From contig JAPWDM010000006.1 of assembly GCA_035578155.1 (NCBI GenBank), positions 11,858,305-11,922,304 of the forward strand: a DNA stretch of 64,000 nt, in the 5' to 3' direction. A program made the translations under genes and the position numbers. The first letter of the stretch is position 1; every line of letters begins with the position of its first letter. Positions 1 to 11,749 of the stretch are shown here, piece by piece. This stretch comes from Brachynemurus nebulosus (taxonomy: Eukaryota; Arthropoda; Insecta; Neuroptera; Myrmeleontidae). Below the pieces are notes generated by a model that saw only the letters and a program-made list of their open reading frames with translations, was not told the DNA's origin and ran no database searches.

Positions 1-501
1 GGTTTAATGTATGTAATTAAGAAATAATTAAAGATATTTTTAGGAATATTTTATTAATATATTATACATTGTACATATTTATACTCATTGTTAGATTATA
101 AAATAAAAATAAAAATTGATATATTATATCTAGACATGTCGTTCGTTTGTGGGGTAGATTTTTATCATCAAATAATTATTTATTAATTCACTGAATTAAA
201 ATATTATAACAGGTACAGTTGCTCGTAAATTAAATGAATTTTGGTTCGATTCTTTATCGAAATTTTTTTAAAATAATGGTACGGTTTGTGCGAAATTTAG
301 GGTGACCGTTTAGCAGGATCGAATTTAGGCATGAGCCATATAGGTCTAGACCCACTGCAGCAAAAACGTAGAATTTACTGGCGGATCTTTGTATCCAATA
401 TGGATCCAACGTGATTTAGATTAGATTTATTCGAGTGTAGCGAGGAGTAGGGACGCAAAATTTTGCTGGGCTCATGGGTAAAGCAAGGCGTTAAGGGGTA
501 A

Positions 502-506
<5 letters not shown>
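1..506. other. Non-coding AT-rich sequence
   Basis: No open frame with recognisable coding character, no RNA gene and no clear repeat ends are seen. The stretch runs into an AT microsatellite. Later exons of the minus-strand zinc-finger gene would lie to the left of 2322, but I could not find one here. Confidence 0.5.

Positions 507-571
<65 letters not shown>
507..571. repeat. (TA)n microsatellite
   Basis: An uninterrupted TA dinucleotide run of about 65 bases followed by a run of T. Its length is likely to vary between individuals and to be unreliable in assembly. Confidence 0.95.
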
Positions 572-579
<8 letters not shown>

Positions 580-1302
580 TAGTTAGTTAGGTTGCAGTTA
601 TAATATCAACGCGTATTTAATCTATTAAAATATATTTTTGCTTATTCGAACTTAAAATGTCAAAAGTTACATTTCTATTGTTAATGTCGGGCTAGTTTTT
701 TTTTGCTTCCGTGATAATTTTATTAAAGTTTACCTACATTGAGTTACCTATATATGAATTTGAATAGAACGAAATATATAGTGTGTATTGTATATTATGT
801 TAATATAATGTTAACAATTACTGGTATTAGTGGCATTAATGTATTGATTAAACAATTTCACTTTTTATATGTTCATATTTATTTAAACAACAACATTTAT
901 ATGCTTTTTTTAACAACAAAATACATTTTTTTTTATCTTTAATGAAAATTAGAAATTGCTTTACTAACTTTAATTGTATTATTCCATCAATAAATATATT
1001 AATTATCAGTAATTATATTCATTATGTTAACTGACATATTTAGAACAGTACAGTTTGAACCCTCCACCGTCACCAAGGTTTTTCTTTTTTCTTCGATACC
1101 TTTACTATTACAAATTTTTTCCTATTTTCACTAAATTAGTCTTAGTTTAAAAAAAAAAATCGTTTAATTTGAATTATTAAATTTTAAGTTATATGCCATG
1201 TTGCCATTGAAACTATAGGGTATTACACGCTCATAGATGGCCAAATTGGAAAGCTACGCTATAATGACCATTGACGGTTAAATTGATCGATCTGTTAAAT
1301 TA
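572..1302. other. Non-coding AT-rich sequence
   Basis: One short open frame at 739-942 encodes a hydrophobic low-complexity peptide with no recognisable domain, which is expected by chance in AT-rich DNA. No repeat ends or RNA gene seen. Confidence 0.5.
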
Positions 1303-1597
1303 TTTTCGGTTTCTAGGGACCTCAAAACAAATTTTTGCCATGGTCCCGGCATCAAGTCACGTCATGACAGTGGCTGTAATCAGTGGCGTAGTGAACATAA
1401 CTGGCGCCCGGGGCACGACACTTTATTGGCGCCCCCCATTCCTACCAAAAACACGTATAGTTAATATTTGGCACCTCTTTGGTACACATTTAGCGCCCTT
1501 TGGCAAGTCGCGCCCGGTGCATGATAGACCCCCTTGCACCCCCGTCGCTACGCCTCTGGCTGTAATAGCTGAATTCCATTCTGGAAATTCGCTAATA
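1303..1597 (+). repeat. Dispersed repeat family A, 3' part, interrupted by a MITE
   Basis: The block from TTTCGGTTTCTAGGGACC to GGAAATTCGCTAA matches the right part of longer copies at 33558-34003 and 37042-37557. Degenerate relatives lie at 40530-40600, 40940-41040 and 42020-42130. This copy is split at 1381-1558 by a hAT MITE; rejoining the duplicated GCTGTAAT restores continuity with the other copies, which dates this copy as older than the insertion. Confidence 0.8.
1381..1558. mobile_element. hAT MITE with perfect 8-bp TSD
   Basis: A 178-bp element begins CAGTGGCGTAG and ends CTACGCCTCTG, imperfect inverted termini of hAT type. It is flanked on both sides by GCTGTAAT (1373-1380 and 1559-1566), a perfect 8-bp duplication as hAT transposases make. 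The interior is unusually GC-rich (runs of C and G) compared with its surroundings and has no transposase. The termini match those of the larger hAT remnant at 8694-9420, so the two may have shared a transposase; this is inference. Confidence 0.9.
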
Positions 1598-2321
1598 AAT
1601 AGTTAGATAATAATACAATTTCGGCCAGCTTTTAGTATCGAATACCCGTATGTTTAAAGGATAAAGAAGTATTCTTTATTTTTTTCCTGTTTTTGAAAAT
1701 TTCGATAAAAAAGAGTCTTACTATTCACTAAAAGAATGTGTCTTCTTAATTTTGATCCGAAGTCAGTTTTTTTGGTCTTTGTAGGATTTCGTAGTCTTAA
1801 TCATGAAATCCTTATAATTTCCTCATGTCATATAATAGTCAGTGTCGGACCTTGCACAATTTAAGAGAAAACGTCGTTTTTTTTTTTTTTTTAAACTATT
1901 ATTAAAATTTTTTAAACTCATATAAAAAGTAAAAGATTTGTATAACCATTATATTATTAACAATAAAAACAAGAAATATTTTATCCTGAGAATTCTATAA
2001 GCTATTGAACTACGAAATCCTAGCTAAATGTGTCTCTAACACGCACTTACCGAATTTTTCCATAACATTTTTAAAGAACTATAAAAATTATTTGCGTAAA
2101 AATTAAATTATTGTACACATTTCATGTATATACGACAAGCAGAAAGGTTTGTAGATATTATTATATGTTTCGTGAAAAAATTTTATGATTTAGAAAATGT
2201 TTAGAATATTTTTAATTCGTTTAAACTTTTTTTTTAATTTATTGGCTAACTATTTGTAGGTCAGGGACTGTGTTTGGAATTTTAAAAAAATAGAACAGCT
2301 AATAAAATTTAAAATAATTAC
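1598..2321 (-). other. Presumed intron of the zinc-finger gene
   Basis: This lies directly downstream of the donor that ends the exon at 2322. It is AT-rich with several T and A runs. I looked for a following minus-strand exon beginning with the KW-type residues usual after this zinc finger and saw none, so the next exon is probably left of the window. Confidence 0.4.
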
Positions 2322-3308
2322 CTCAAGACACTTTGATTCATGAAACGGTAACGAAGCTGATCCAAATTCTTTGCCGCATAGATAACACGTCTTCACCGGT
2401 GGTTTTCTTGGCGTTGACGATGGTCGTTGATGACCGCCAGCGTTCGACGTGGATAATTTTTGCGATGAAACATTCATTTTCGTCAAATACGGTGATTTTT
2501 TAATTGGCCTTTTTTCCGGTGTTGTTGGCGAATTATTTAAAACACTCGACGTATTACTATTTTCTATTTTCGAATCGACTACTAGTAAATGTTTCGATGA
2601 TTTCGATGTTACTGGTGTCGTGGTGAATTTCGTTTTGGTCGCGGCGCTCATCGATTGTAACGGATATCGTGGCGTCGATGGATGACTGTGAAAACGTTCC
2701 GGCTGATCGAGACGTCCGCACGTTTGACACGGTTCACGGACATGTTCGAATGTTCGGGCGTCGCAACGCCCGAAAACGTGTAAATTGTTTTCAATGTCGG
2801 CACTGCGTATTGTTTTTGGACAGATTTTGATTTTTGATTTGCGTATGATATTTAATTTCTTACCGTTATTATTGTTTGAGTCTTTTGAGGATGTTGTTGT
2901 CGTTGTCAATTGTGGATTTGGAATTATGGCTTTTCGTACACTTTTAATTATTTTTGTGGTGGATGATGGAATTTGTCGCACTGGTGTTAATTTTTTTGTT
3001 TTATTTAATTTATCCGTTTGACATAAATTTGGTATTTGTAGTAGTTCTTTCGTTATTATTGACATATCTAACGTGTATATTAAATTTTCGTTTAGTATTT
3101 CCGGTTTTTCGAGCGTGGCTGTTTGCGGACGATCGAGCGGTTTCATTTTGGAACGTTTTTTCACTTTTGCGATGGGCCATGTCCGGGTGGATTCGACACT
3201 CATATGATCACTGAAATTACTGTTGTTTGTCATAAGTTTTAGGCCCATTTGGGTCGATGGAAGCACTAGAAATGTATTTTTTGTTAAACCATTTGTGTAC
3301 CACTTCAT
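2322..3308 (-). CDS. ZNF474-like C2HC zinc-finger protein, N-terminal coding exon (partial)
   Basis: The minus-strand frame opens at ATG 3308 and runs 329 codons to a canonical donor, CTTGAG|GTAATT (GT at 2321-2320), in phase 0. Beyond that the frame continues 23 intronic codons to a stop at 2250, which I exclude. The protein is basic and rich in Ser, Thr, Lys and Pro. Residues 194-209 read CQTCGRLDQPERFHSH, and a C2HC finger lies at 308-327 (C308, C311, H323, C327; CYLCGKEFGSASLPFHESKC). This pair resembles the zf-C2HC family of ZNF474/ZC2HC1 proteins, zinc-binding proteins of poorly known biochemical role, often testis-associated in vertebrates. More fingers would be expected in later exons outside the window. 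The start is uncertain: a possible acceptor (TTTCTAG) lies about 50 bases inside the ORF, so the first residues may be intronic. Base composition is less AT-biased than the flanks, supporting real coding sequence. Confidence 0.75.
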
Positions 3309-3829
3309 TTATGTTAAAATTTGTACGCGGTTTTTAAAATTTCATTGTTAAAATTTTTCGGAATTCGGTTATTATTATTTATATTGTTTATTGTTTAAAT
3401 TTTTTATGTCAAACTTATAAAAAAAGTAGTAAAAAAGAATTTTTAAGTGTAGAAATTTGTTGTCGTAGCCCACTTGTTTGTTTGTTATAAAATGGATATT
3501 ACGAACACGTCTTAAAAACGCACCTTGCGGTTACCGTGGCAAGTGCGCCTGTTTGTTTTCACTGCCAATGTAAACATAGCAACAATGGGACGCAGACAGT
3601 TTATTTTAAATTGTGTTCGTTTTCTCCCTCCCTTGTGACGTCACGGTTAATTGTGCATGGCGTCATTCAAATTACATATTTGTCTCGTCATAATTTTTAT
3701 TTTATTGTATATAAATGTATATGTTAATCGCACAGGTGAATTAATAAATAAAATAATGGACTATTTAGGAAAAATTAACATAACACTTTCTTAACATTCT
3801 GAGTCATTTGACCTGATCCAAATTTAACC
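3309..3829. other. Upstream region of the zinc-finger exon
   Basis: This would hold the promoter, 5' UTR or upstream intron of the minus-strand gene. It includes a moderately GC-rich patch near 3510-3665. No TATA box or initiator can be assigned with confidence, and the 63-codon plus-strand frame here has no recognisable domain. Confidence 0.35.
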
Positions 3830-4535
3830 CTAGTCAATCGATTAATCGAAAATCGATTAATCGAAGCTTAAAAAATCGATTCTTTTTTCGATTTTTTTCA
3901 TTTGAATCGATTCGTGAATCGATTATTAAAAGTAAGAGATCGATAACCGATTTTTTCCAAAAATAACTTCATTTTAATAGTAATTCTACAAAGAAACATG
4001 TGTTAAAATGAAACACCAAAAACTCTATTGTTAATTGTCACTTTTTACTCGTTATATCAAAGAACCCCTCCTATGGCTCTATATAAATCAGACTATTAAT
4101 ACAAAAGGAAGGAAGAGACCACCTATCTGTGCAAACGACGATCCCTTTCCCACAAAAGCGACTTATTTAGAAAACATTTTTTTGTCAATTTGTTTGAAAT
4201 TTTTGAATAAACTTGGTTCAATTCGTGGTATTCGTCCTACATATTCAATTTCCTTATTTCTTATAATTATAATTGAAAAGTTAACTCATTCATCCCCTTT
4301 ACAAATATAATGTAAGGCGTTTTTACACGATATTACCGATATTACCTATGTACTATCAAGTAAGTCCCTTAAACAAAAATTATCAGCTAATTTTATTAAA
4401 CTTTTCAAAATTTCGATTTTTTAGATCGATCTCACAGAATCGATTTTTTAAGCTGATTTTTTTTTAATCGATTTTTTTGATTTCGATTTAAATCGATCCA
4501 AAAATCGATCTTTTTTTTGGAGAATCGACATCTCT
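3830..4535. repeat. AATCGATT-rich repeat, probable TIR element
   Basis: Both ends (about 3832-3960 and 4420-4535) are packed with ATCGATT/AATCGAT motifs that can pair with one another, around a core of ordinary sequence. The right end read outward starts TAGAGATGTCGATT, like some hAT termini. I found no convincing TSD. A 91-codon frame at 4035-4310 inside the core matches no family I recognise. The design parallels the ATCGATGTT-rich hAT at 22140-22705. Confidence 0.55.
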
Positions 4536-4539
4536 ACGT

Positions 4540-4985
4540 CCGAATACAATGAAATTTGTAGGGGACCATCTACGAACCAGACTGCATTGAATAGCTCAGA
4601 AGTTATGCCAGTTGGTGCAATTTAGTATATTAATGGAATGACATGGTAGCGGCGTAGCTACCCAATTACTCTGATTTCGATTAAATTCGTAGGGGACCAT
4701 CTACGAACCAAACTGCATAATTTCTGAAAATTTCATTAAAAACAATCGAATAGTTCCGAAGCTATGTCACCTGGTGCAAACTGGCGACACACAGACGGAC
4801 AGACACCAAACCAAAACTGTTCAGGAAGCTCTAAAACGTAAAATGTGCGTAAAAAATTTTATTTTGGAGGGAAAAAATTTTTTATTTTTCAAAAGTGATC
4901 ACAATGCTTCTGCTACTTTAGTAGTCTCGGAAGCAAAAAATGACGGATTTGCTAGAATATCTGACCGAGTAGGTACAGAAAATAA
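4540..4985 (+). repeat. Dispersed repeat family D, copy 1
   Basis: The block contains two diverged internal repeats of a unit with TAGGGGACCATCTACGAACC followed by AACTGCAT, and then a segment ending AGTAGTCTCGGAAGCA. The same arrangement, same strand, occurs at 53295-53725. The frame at 4774-5049 lies in this repeat and should not be taken as a gene. The family was not classified; no terminal repeats or TSD seen. Confidence 0.8.
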
Positions 4986-7900
4986 ATTTTTCAATTCTCT
5001 GGCAGCGTTTTCGAATATTTCCATTATTGTACGTGATGTTTCAGGTTGATACGATCTATAATAACTTTTAATGTCATTTTAAAGGTTGTGTATCCAATAG
5101 AAACGTTTTTGTTAAATAATTACGTAAGTAGGATGCAGTAGTTTACGTAGTAAAGGTCAATAATAAGGTCGTCATAAAGGAAAATTATATTATCTGATGC
5201 ACCGGATCTTAATATATATAAATAATTGAAAATATTAACATAATTTTCTTTTTTCAAGTAATGCAGTAAAACTTGAAACATAAATTAAATGTTGTCGATT
5301 TTATTAACTTATTTTTAACTCAACTTTCAGTTTTATGTAAATGTATACTTGTTACAACAAATTTGTTGCTAGAGATTAAATTTTTGAAATGGTTACATAT
5401 TTTAATAAATTAATAAAAATACTTAAGATAATTTAACTCGTGTATATTTAGTCCCATAAGAATATTGTATTTTTTTTTCAGTTTTACCGTAGAAAAATGG
5501 TAGGTCATTTCATGGTAGGTAAACATGATGAAAATGGAACAAAAGTTTTTATTGGTAAATTTGACTGATCTTAAAACCATAGTAACGAAATATTAAATTA
5601 TATTATGAATTGTACTATTTTCTTTTATTCGTTAAATTTTTTTACCGTATTATACTCAAATTATGTATTTTTTCTGAATAAATTTGTGTTTTTTACTATT
5701 CAAATTTGTTGCCTAAAAGCTTTTTTCGTTATATATCGAAAAAAAACAAACAATTCGAACCTCTTATGTAATAAGTTATAAATAATGAAACTTTAAAGTA
5801 CAAATACAGTGAAATAATATAATTTTATGTTTGAGAATAAGGTTTCACTGTAGTGCTGGAATGTAATAAATTTTATTTAATTAACATTGTTGCAGAGGAT
5901 ATACGCCCACATATATGAATAAAAAGTTATAAATTCATGATTTATTAATATTTTTCGAAATTTAGCATCAGGGCCGCTGAAAGTGGCAGGGGGAGCAGGG
6001 GGCTATTTGTCCCCGAGGTCCGTCATTCCTCTCAAAGTCAAAAGGTCATTGTTGAGTACGGATCTAGCTCTTAAATTGGAAGAGTGTCATATTTGCTTAA
6101 TAGCTTCATAATTTTTTTTTTTTTTTTTGGATATAACGTTAGCTTTATGGAAGTGATTTAAATAAGAGTGTGATTGGTTGAATGAAGATAATTTAGATCT
6201 AAACTTTTCATTTTTGCTGTCAAAATGCCGAAATTCTTTTTGGAAATATGATTGATTCGACAGAACTCTTTTTCTAGCGACGCTACATGGTTAATTTTGG
6301 TGAAAATGAAAAGAATGACTTCGAAAACCTATAATTCGCTGCTAATTTTAATATTGTATCATTTTATTTACGGTTTTTATAGCATTGAAAAATTTTAGTA
6401 AACCTGATGACGTCATCAAATTAAAAATTTTTTTCTCAAATTAAATTTTATGGAAATGGTTTGAATAAAGGCGATTGGCTGACTTAGAGGAATTTGGGTA
6501 CGAACTTTTCATTTTTGCTATCAAAATGACCAAATTCCTCTCAGAAGCCTATTTTCTAGTGATTTTCTATTTTTAATTTAAGTGTGACCACCTATATTGA
6601 GAATTACTTGGAAAATTGGCTATTAATAGTTTAAAAATTTACATTAATGAAAATTAATAAAGAAAATTATAGATTAGCACTTCCGTCAGAAGTGAAATTT
6701 GCATATAAATATGAAGTTATGTATAAAAAATAGTATTCAAGTTATGGCATTTGTTGTATAGATTGAAAGTTTTATAAAAAATTGATTTTATGTTTTTCGG
6801 AAGTAAAAATAATATCCTCTAGTATTTTAAATAATAATAATAAGAATCTTTAAATAGAACAAAAGAAAAGAATTTACTTTTTATATAGGTACTGGTACCA
6901 TCAAAAACCGATGTTGGTCAAATTAAAATTTTCCTATTTTAACAGGAGAAATATTTCACCCTGATGATGTCATTAGTAAATAATTTTTCAAGTGATAAAA
7001 TTCGAAATTTGGTTTTTGATATAGTCAATCCTTCCAGAATACGGTGATACACTATAACACGGTTTCTGTAGAACGCATGTTTGAGTGAAAATTATTGGAA
7101 TATCTATTTATTTCGTATGGTTTCCATATAACACGGTTCGTCTTTTATAGCACGGTTTCAATAGAACACGTTTACTTGCCATGTTTAAGTTACAAAAATT
7201 TGTTTCCGAGTTTCTTACAACACGATTTCCATTATAGCACGGTACCAATTAATCCCACTCTCTCTTTTCAGTTAATAGAAAATCGAGTTTTAAAATGTAA
7301 GTAGCATTTGTACGTATAATTTTACATTTTGTTCGTTAATTAATTTTTAATTTCTGATTTCATCGGTAATATTCATACATTAGCGTATTAAATTTTTATG
7401 TATTAAAGCAAGATATTGTACACACAAATACTTGTAAACATATACTTTCATTACGGTTATTATTATTATAATAATAATAATATTATTATAATAATGTTTT
7501 AAAACAAATACCGTATACAATACATGAATATAATGTAGTTAGTATGTATTTATAAGCGTGTCGCACTTATCTGATTTAAACTTCTTTTATAATTCAAGGT
7601 TATATAATTTGTATCGTGGTGTGTTAATAAAACATAAATTTATATTTATCAGTGAAAAAATAAATATTTTGTTGGAACTTTTTTTAATTTCGGTCAAACT
7701 ATATAATAATATATATATTTTTAAAAAATGCCATAAGAAATAATTTCATACAGGTGAAAAAATTGATTAATTAATCTTAAATGGGTTGTTGACGTAATTT
7801 ACCTTTCCCAGCGATTCCACCAGTTTTTGTTTTTTTGTATATATCGCCATCTAGCATCTTTAAATCGATTCAGAAATTATAGTGTTCTGTAATTTTAAAA

Positions 7901-8693
7901 TAGATAATGTACAGGTTGCCATCTATTAGAAATTCGTTGAACAGTTAGTTTTTATTGTCGTTTCATAGATGACAATAGTGTATAATCCAATTATAGAATT
8001 TTTAGGGTTCCGAACAAGAATTTTGGAATCGTTATAATTGTGTCGTTTTAAAATTTTTTTTACGTACCAAATCGTGTTGAGTATCGTTAGAAAGGGTTCC
8101 TGAAATAAAATTCAAGTTTCTTTCCTATTTTCCTGATCGAGTTTCAAAGTTAGTTTTTTGTCTCCTATTACCTATATAACTTTTTAACTGTAGGTGTAAG
8201 AAAATTTCAGTTAAAATTATTTTGGTTAAATTGTGTTAGTAACTTTTGGAGATATAGGTAACCAAATTTTTAAAACTTCAAAAAGTAATTCGAAGATATG
8301 TTTCAGTATTTAAAAACATTAGGAAAATGCTGGAAAATTAATAAAATTCTCGTTTTTCGTTAGTAACTCCAAAAATAATTGTACACCCTCTGTCAGGTAA
8401 AATATCGTTAGAAAGATTTTTCAAAATGAAACTGAAGTTGTTTTAAACATTTTTTGTCTTTCATGACCCTCAAGTAACACATTTGTAAATAATATTGTCG
8501 AATATATTTACCAAATTTTATAATAAATCATAAAAAAATGTTCTTAAATGTCCTATTTTATCCCGAAAACTGGCCAACACGCACCTGGTATATTTTTATT
8601 GCAGAAATAGTAGTAAAAAAATTTATATTTTGAATCTTGAAATTTCTTTTAGTATATAGACAAATATTGAACTTGAAAAATGAGTGAAACTGT
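4986..8693. other. Non-coding, repeat-derived sequence
   Basis: No gene recognised. A one-sided hAT-like terminus, CAGGGCCGCTGAAAG, starts at 5969. At 6150-6290 and again at 6470-6560 lies family C, marked by AACTTTTCATTTTTGCT and a GTCAAAATG core; relatives occur near 18480-18570, 21690-21960 and 23500-23560. At 7050-7245 five or six degenerate copies of ATARCACGGTTTC occur. An ATT/AAT run at 7457-7494 is self-complementary. At 7990-8160 a 'gggttcc ... aaagggttcctga' repeat is shared with 28760-28880 and 55760-55880. Confidence 0.5.
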
Positions 8694-9420
8694 CAGTGGC
8701 GTAGCGTGCCTTGGAGGGGCCCTGTATCAAAATTAGTTGCGGAGCTCAAATGAAGGAAAAAGATTTCTCACAAAAGAAACAAATGTGCTTGCATTAAATT
8801 AAAATAAATATTTATTGATTATAAGTTATCGCTTCCTCCTAGAATTTGAGCTAGCCAAACAATTCAAATCAAATATACACTTTTCTTGCCTTTCTTTCGG
8901 CAAATTAATTTATTAAATCATCTATAGCTGAAGACGGTTTCAGTTTTCCTAAAATTTCTGCCTCTATAGACAATAGTGACAAGTCTGATAGCCGTTCTTG
9001 CCTCATCGAAGTCCTTAGATAATTTTTTATCAGTTTTAATTTTGAAAAACTTCTTTCAACTGTTGTGGTTGTAACTGGAAGGGTCAAGAATTGAAAGCAT
9101 GTTGTTATTACCTCCAGAAAACTGGATGCAACGCTATTTTTATGGAATGAATATTTTGAATTTCAGATTTTAAGCATGTTTTCAGAGCAATTAACCCGGG
9201 AAAAAAAGAGATTGCTTTTTGACTTTTGTCATTTCTGAAGTGAAAACTCTATAGGCACGTATGACAGTTTTTTTTTAGATGTTTTTTTCCTGGGAAGCAC
9301 GAGATTAAGTGACATTATGGATAACATTTTATTAATTTTTGCTTACACACGTTAGGGGCCTCTGTAGCCCGGGGGCCCCGTATCACTGATACGGCTGATA
9401 CGGCGGTAGCTACGCCCCTG
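8694..9420 (-). mobile_element. Internally deleted hAT transposon with transposase remnant
   Basis: The element starts CAGTGGCGTAGC and ends GTAGCTACGCCCCTG; the inverted termini match over about 11 of 12 bases. Flanks are GAAACTGT (8686-8693) and GAAACTAT (9421-9428), an 8-bp TSD with one mismatch. At 727 bp it is far shorter than an autonomous hAT (usually 2.5-5 kb) and keeps only the 3' end of the transposase, on the minus strand. Confidence 0.9.
8905..9129 (-). pseudogene. hAT transposase C-terminal dimerisation domain, fragment
   Basis: Minus-strand translation reads ASSFLEVITTCFQFLTLPVT, then TTTVERSFSKLKLIKNYLRT, and continues through RQERLSDLSLLSIE to a stop at 8905-8907. This is the hAT C-terminal (hAT_C) dimerisation region, with the conserved ERSFSKLK and RLSDLSLLSIE segments. 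There is no start codon of its own; it is a decayed 3' remnant without the DDE catalytic part or a zinc finger. The frame is intact over this span, so the insertion may not be very old. Confidence 0.88.
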
Positions 9421-10031
9421 GAAACTATGCAAAATACGTGAACAGTTAAAACGGAACTATCTGTTTCAGTGATGGCATTCATTAAAATTGACATTCAGTA
9501 TAAAAATAATATATATCAGTTCATTATACAGTTGTATAGATAGATATATGTGTTGGGTACCGATAAAATGCGGACCATAATCCGATATTATTAAAATATT
9601 GTTACCACATCTACACCTCGACGAATTGATATTATATTCACCAAGCACCAAGTTTACTTACAAATATATGTATACAAAAGGATGTCTCATCTACTCTATC
9701 TAATCTGTATTTTATTAGCATCACCACTGAATGCGCGCCATGAAATTATTGCCTCTTGAAACGTTTATCGTCAAACCCAAACACTGAACCAACTGCAAAG
9801 CAAAAAACAAAAAAAGTATTTTGCCAGTCAATAGAAAAAAAAGGACTTGGCGATGTTAAAGTTAGAGACGTATACCTAGATGTAAAAGTATATTTTTAAT
9901 AAAATATTCCCCAGTACTTCCTCTGACAGGGTTGAAGAAATATAAGCATCGCATCGTACGTAACAAATGTAACAGTATAGATCCCGAGTGGAACTGACAG
10001 TTAACTTTCAAACTTAAGGCGACATTCTAAC
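9421..10031. other. Non-coding sequence between two hAT elements
   Basis: AT-rich, with no coding frame of recognisable family and no repeat ends seen. The 61-codon minus-strand frame at 9466-9651 has no domain signature. Confidence 0.45.
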
Positions 10032-10211
10032 CGGGGTCGGATTAACCCTGAGTGCCGCCCCTACCTTTGAAGAAAATTTGTTTGAAAAGAAGAAAATCTT
10101 AATTTTTTCTACTTTATTTTCAAACTTTCTCTTAGAGCAATAACATTGCCGCCCTGTTTTCAAAATCTTCCGCCCCTAGGCCAGGGCCTAGGCTAGTCTA
10201 TTCTGGCCCTG
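10032..10211. mobile_element. hAT-type MITE
   Basis: The right end, read outward, is CAGGGCCAGAATAGAC; the left end is CGGGGTCGGATTAACC, an imperfect inverted match. Flanks ATTCTAAC (10024-10031) and ATTCTAGC (10212-10219) form an 8-bp TSD with one mismatch. The 180-bp interior is non-coding and GC-rich at its ends. Confidence 0.75.
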
Positions 10212-10741
10212 ATTCTAGCCAAGAACTTTGAACGATGTCTATAATGATTGTTTTAACGTTTCTTTGGGTACTTATCATATGGTTATAAGCACGATGATTG
10301 CAATGGTAACCACGATAAGTATTTGATTCATAAGTATTTTTAAGAGGTGGAGGAGGTAATCTAAATGAAAAATTTGAAAGAATCATTTTTTTTTAAAAGC
10401 TTTTATTTAACTTGCTATGTTAGTAGGTTGGTTTAGATCAAATCTTGGAATCAAAATTTAGACAGGTTCAAATTTTGCATACGTGTCTAACCTTGATGAC
10501 AATGCAATATTGTATAATTAGTTTTTCCCTAAATTGCCCCAAACCAAAATTGTTGATTTTTAGTCCTATGCAACTTCTTGACATTTCGAATTGTCAAATA
10601 TTGTCCATTGATTTTACATTGCAAATTTTTGTTTCCATAGTTATGTCTGATTAGGGTAAATTAACCGATTAAAATATAAGTAAAAAAATTACTTCTTTAT
10701 TTTTTTTTTTAAATTAATTGTAATCAGAATAAAGAGTAAAA

Positions 10742-11070
10742 AATAAAATAAAGTAAAAAAAATGTTTTTTAAGAAAAAGCATTTATTTAAAAATGGGCTA
10801 AAAAAAATGAAATAACTACTGAGTGAAATTTGAAGCAATATGCAACATAATTTATAAAAGCTTGAGGCGTTTAATTAAGTTTGGTAAGTACTGAAAAGTA
10901 AAATAGCTACACTTATATCCAAAACAGAAATAATTAATGTTAACGCCTCAAGCTTTTATAAATTATGTTGCATATTGCTTCAAACTTCACTCAGTAGTTA
11001 TTTCATTTTTTTAGCTCATTTTTAAATAAAAGCTCTTTCTTAAAAAACATTTTTTTTACTTTATTTTTAT
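10742..11070. repeat. Long foldback element (about 125-bp arms)
   Basis: The left arm (about 10744-10870) contains GCAATATGCAACATAATTTA and TAAAAGCTTGAGGCGTT; the right arm (about 10942-11066) is its reverse complement with only a few mismatches. A loop of about 70 bases separates them. The ends are A/T-rich, so exact termini and TSD are unclear. A transcript would fold into a long, nearly perfect hairpin. Confidence 0.88.
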
Positions 11071-11749
11071 ATAATATATAGGCACTGTCTTAAATTATTC
11101 TTTAATCAATAATTTCATGTTTCGTATTTGTCTGATAGTCCAACCAAATCATAGTAAACATAACTACGTACGTTTCTATCCGGCCGCACGGACAAAAAAA
11201 ATTTGCCATCCAATTCAGTTCAGTGTCTCTGTTGGGTTGAATGATATTTTTTTACCAATAAGGTTACACAGGATAATAATATGATTTGTTTGCTTCTCGG
11301 TCTCGCGCCGGTGTGAGTCCGGGTGAGTGAGTCACCGAGCTGGTTCGGGTATTCAAGAGTGAACTTTTATTGAATTACTTGTTTGCTTACTCGCCCCATA
11401 TTGTACGTAAGTAGCTGGCATATAGCTGGAGTTGGAGCTAGCAACTTTAATGAAAACCTGACTTTAATCGTGCCACGGATAATTTATTATCATAGACTTA
11501 TTCCAACCAATTGAAACGTTATTATTATTATTTGATATAGCTAGAGCTGGCTGGCTATATAGCTAATACGTAGCTAATATTGCTACACACATATTATATT
11601 AAACATAATCTTACTGCTAATAAGTCATATTATTTGTATATACTGAGTGTTAAACTTTATACGTACCACAGTAAAAAGGTAGTACCTGTTCTAATCACGA
11701 TCGTTTTAGAATAGTTGTAAACTCTAGACACTTTTGTTTTTCAAATATA

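Noticed and set aside
1271..1606. 111-codon plus-strand frame
   Set aside because: It spans a dispersed repeat and a nested MITE with intact target duplications.
2449..3214. Three plus-strand frames with hydrophobic sequence
   Set aside because: They are shadows opposite the C2HC zinc-finger exon, which has motif support.
4774..5049. 91-codon frame
   Set aside because: It starts in dispersed repeat family D, whose second copy at 53295 does not preserve the frame start.
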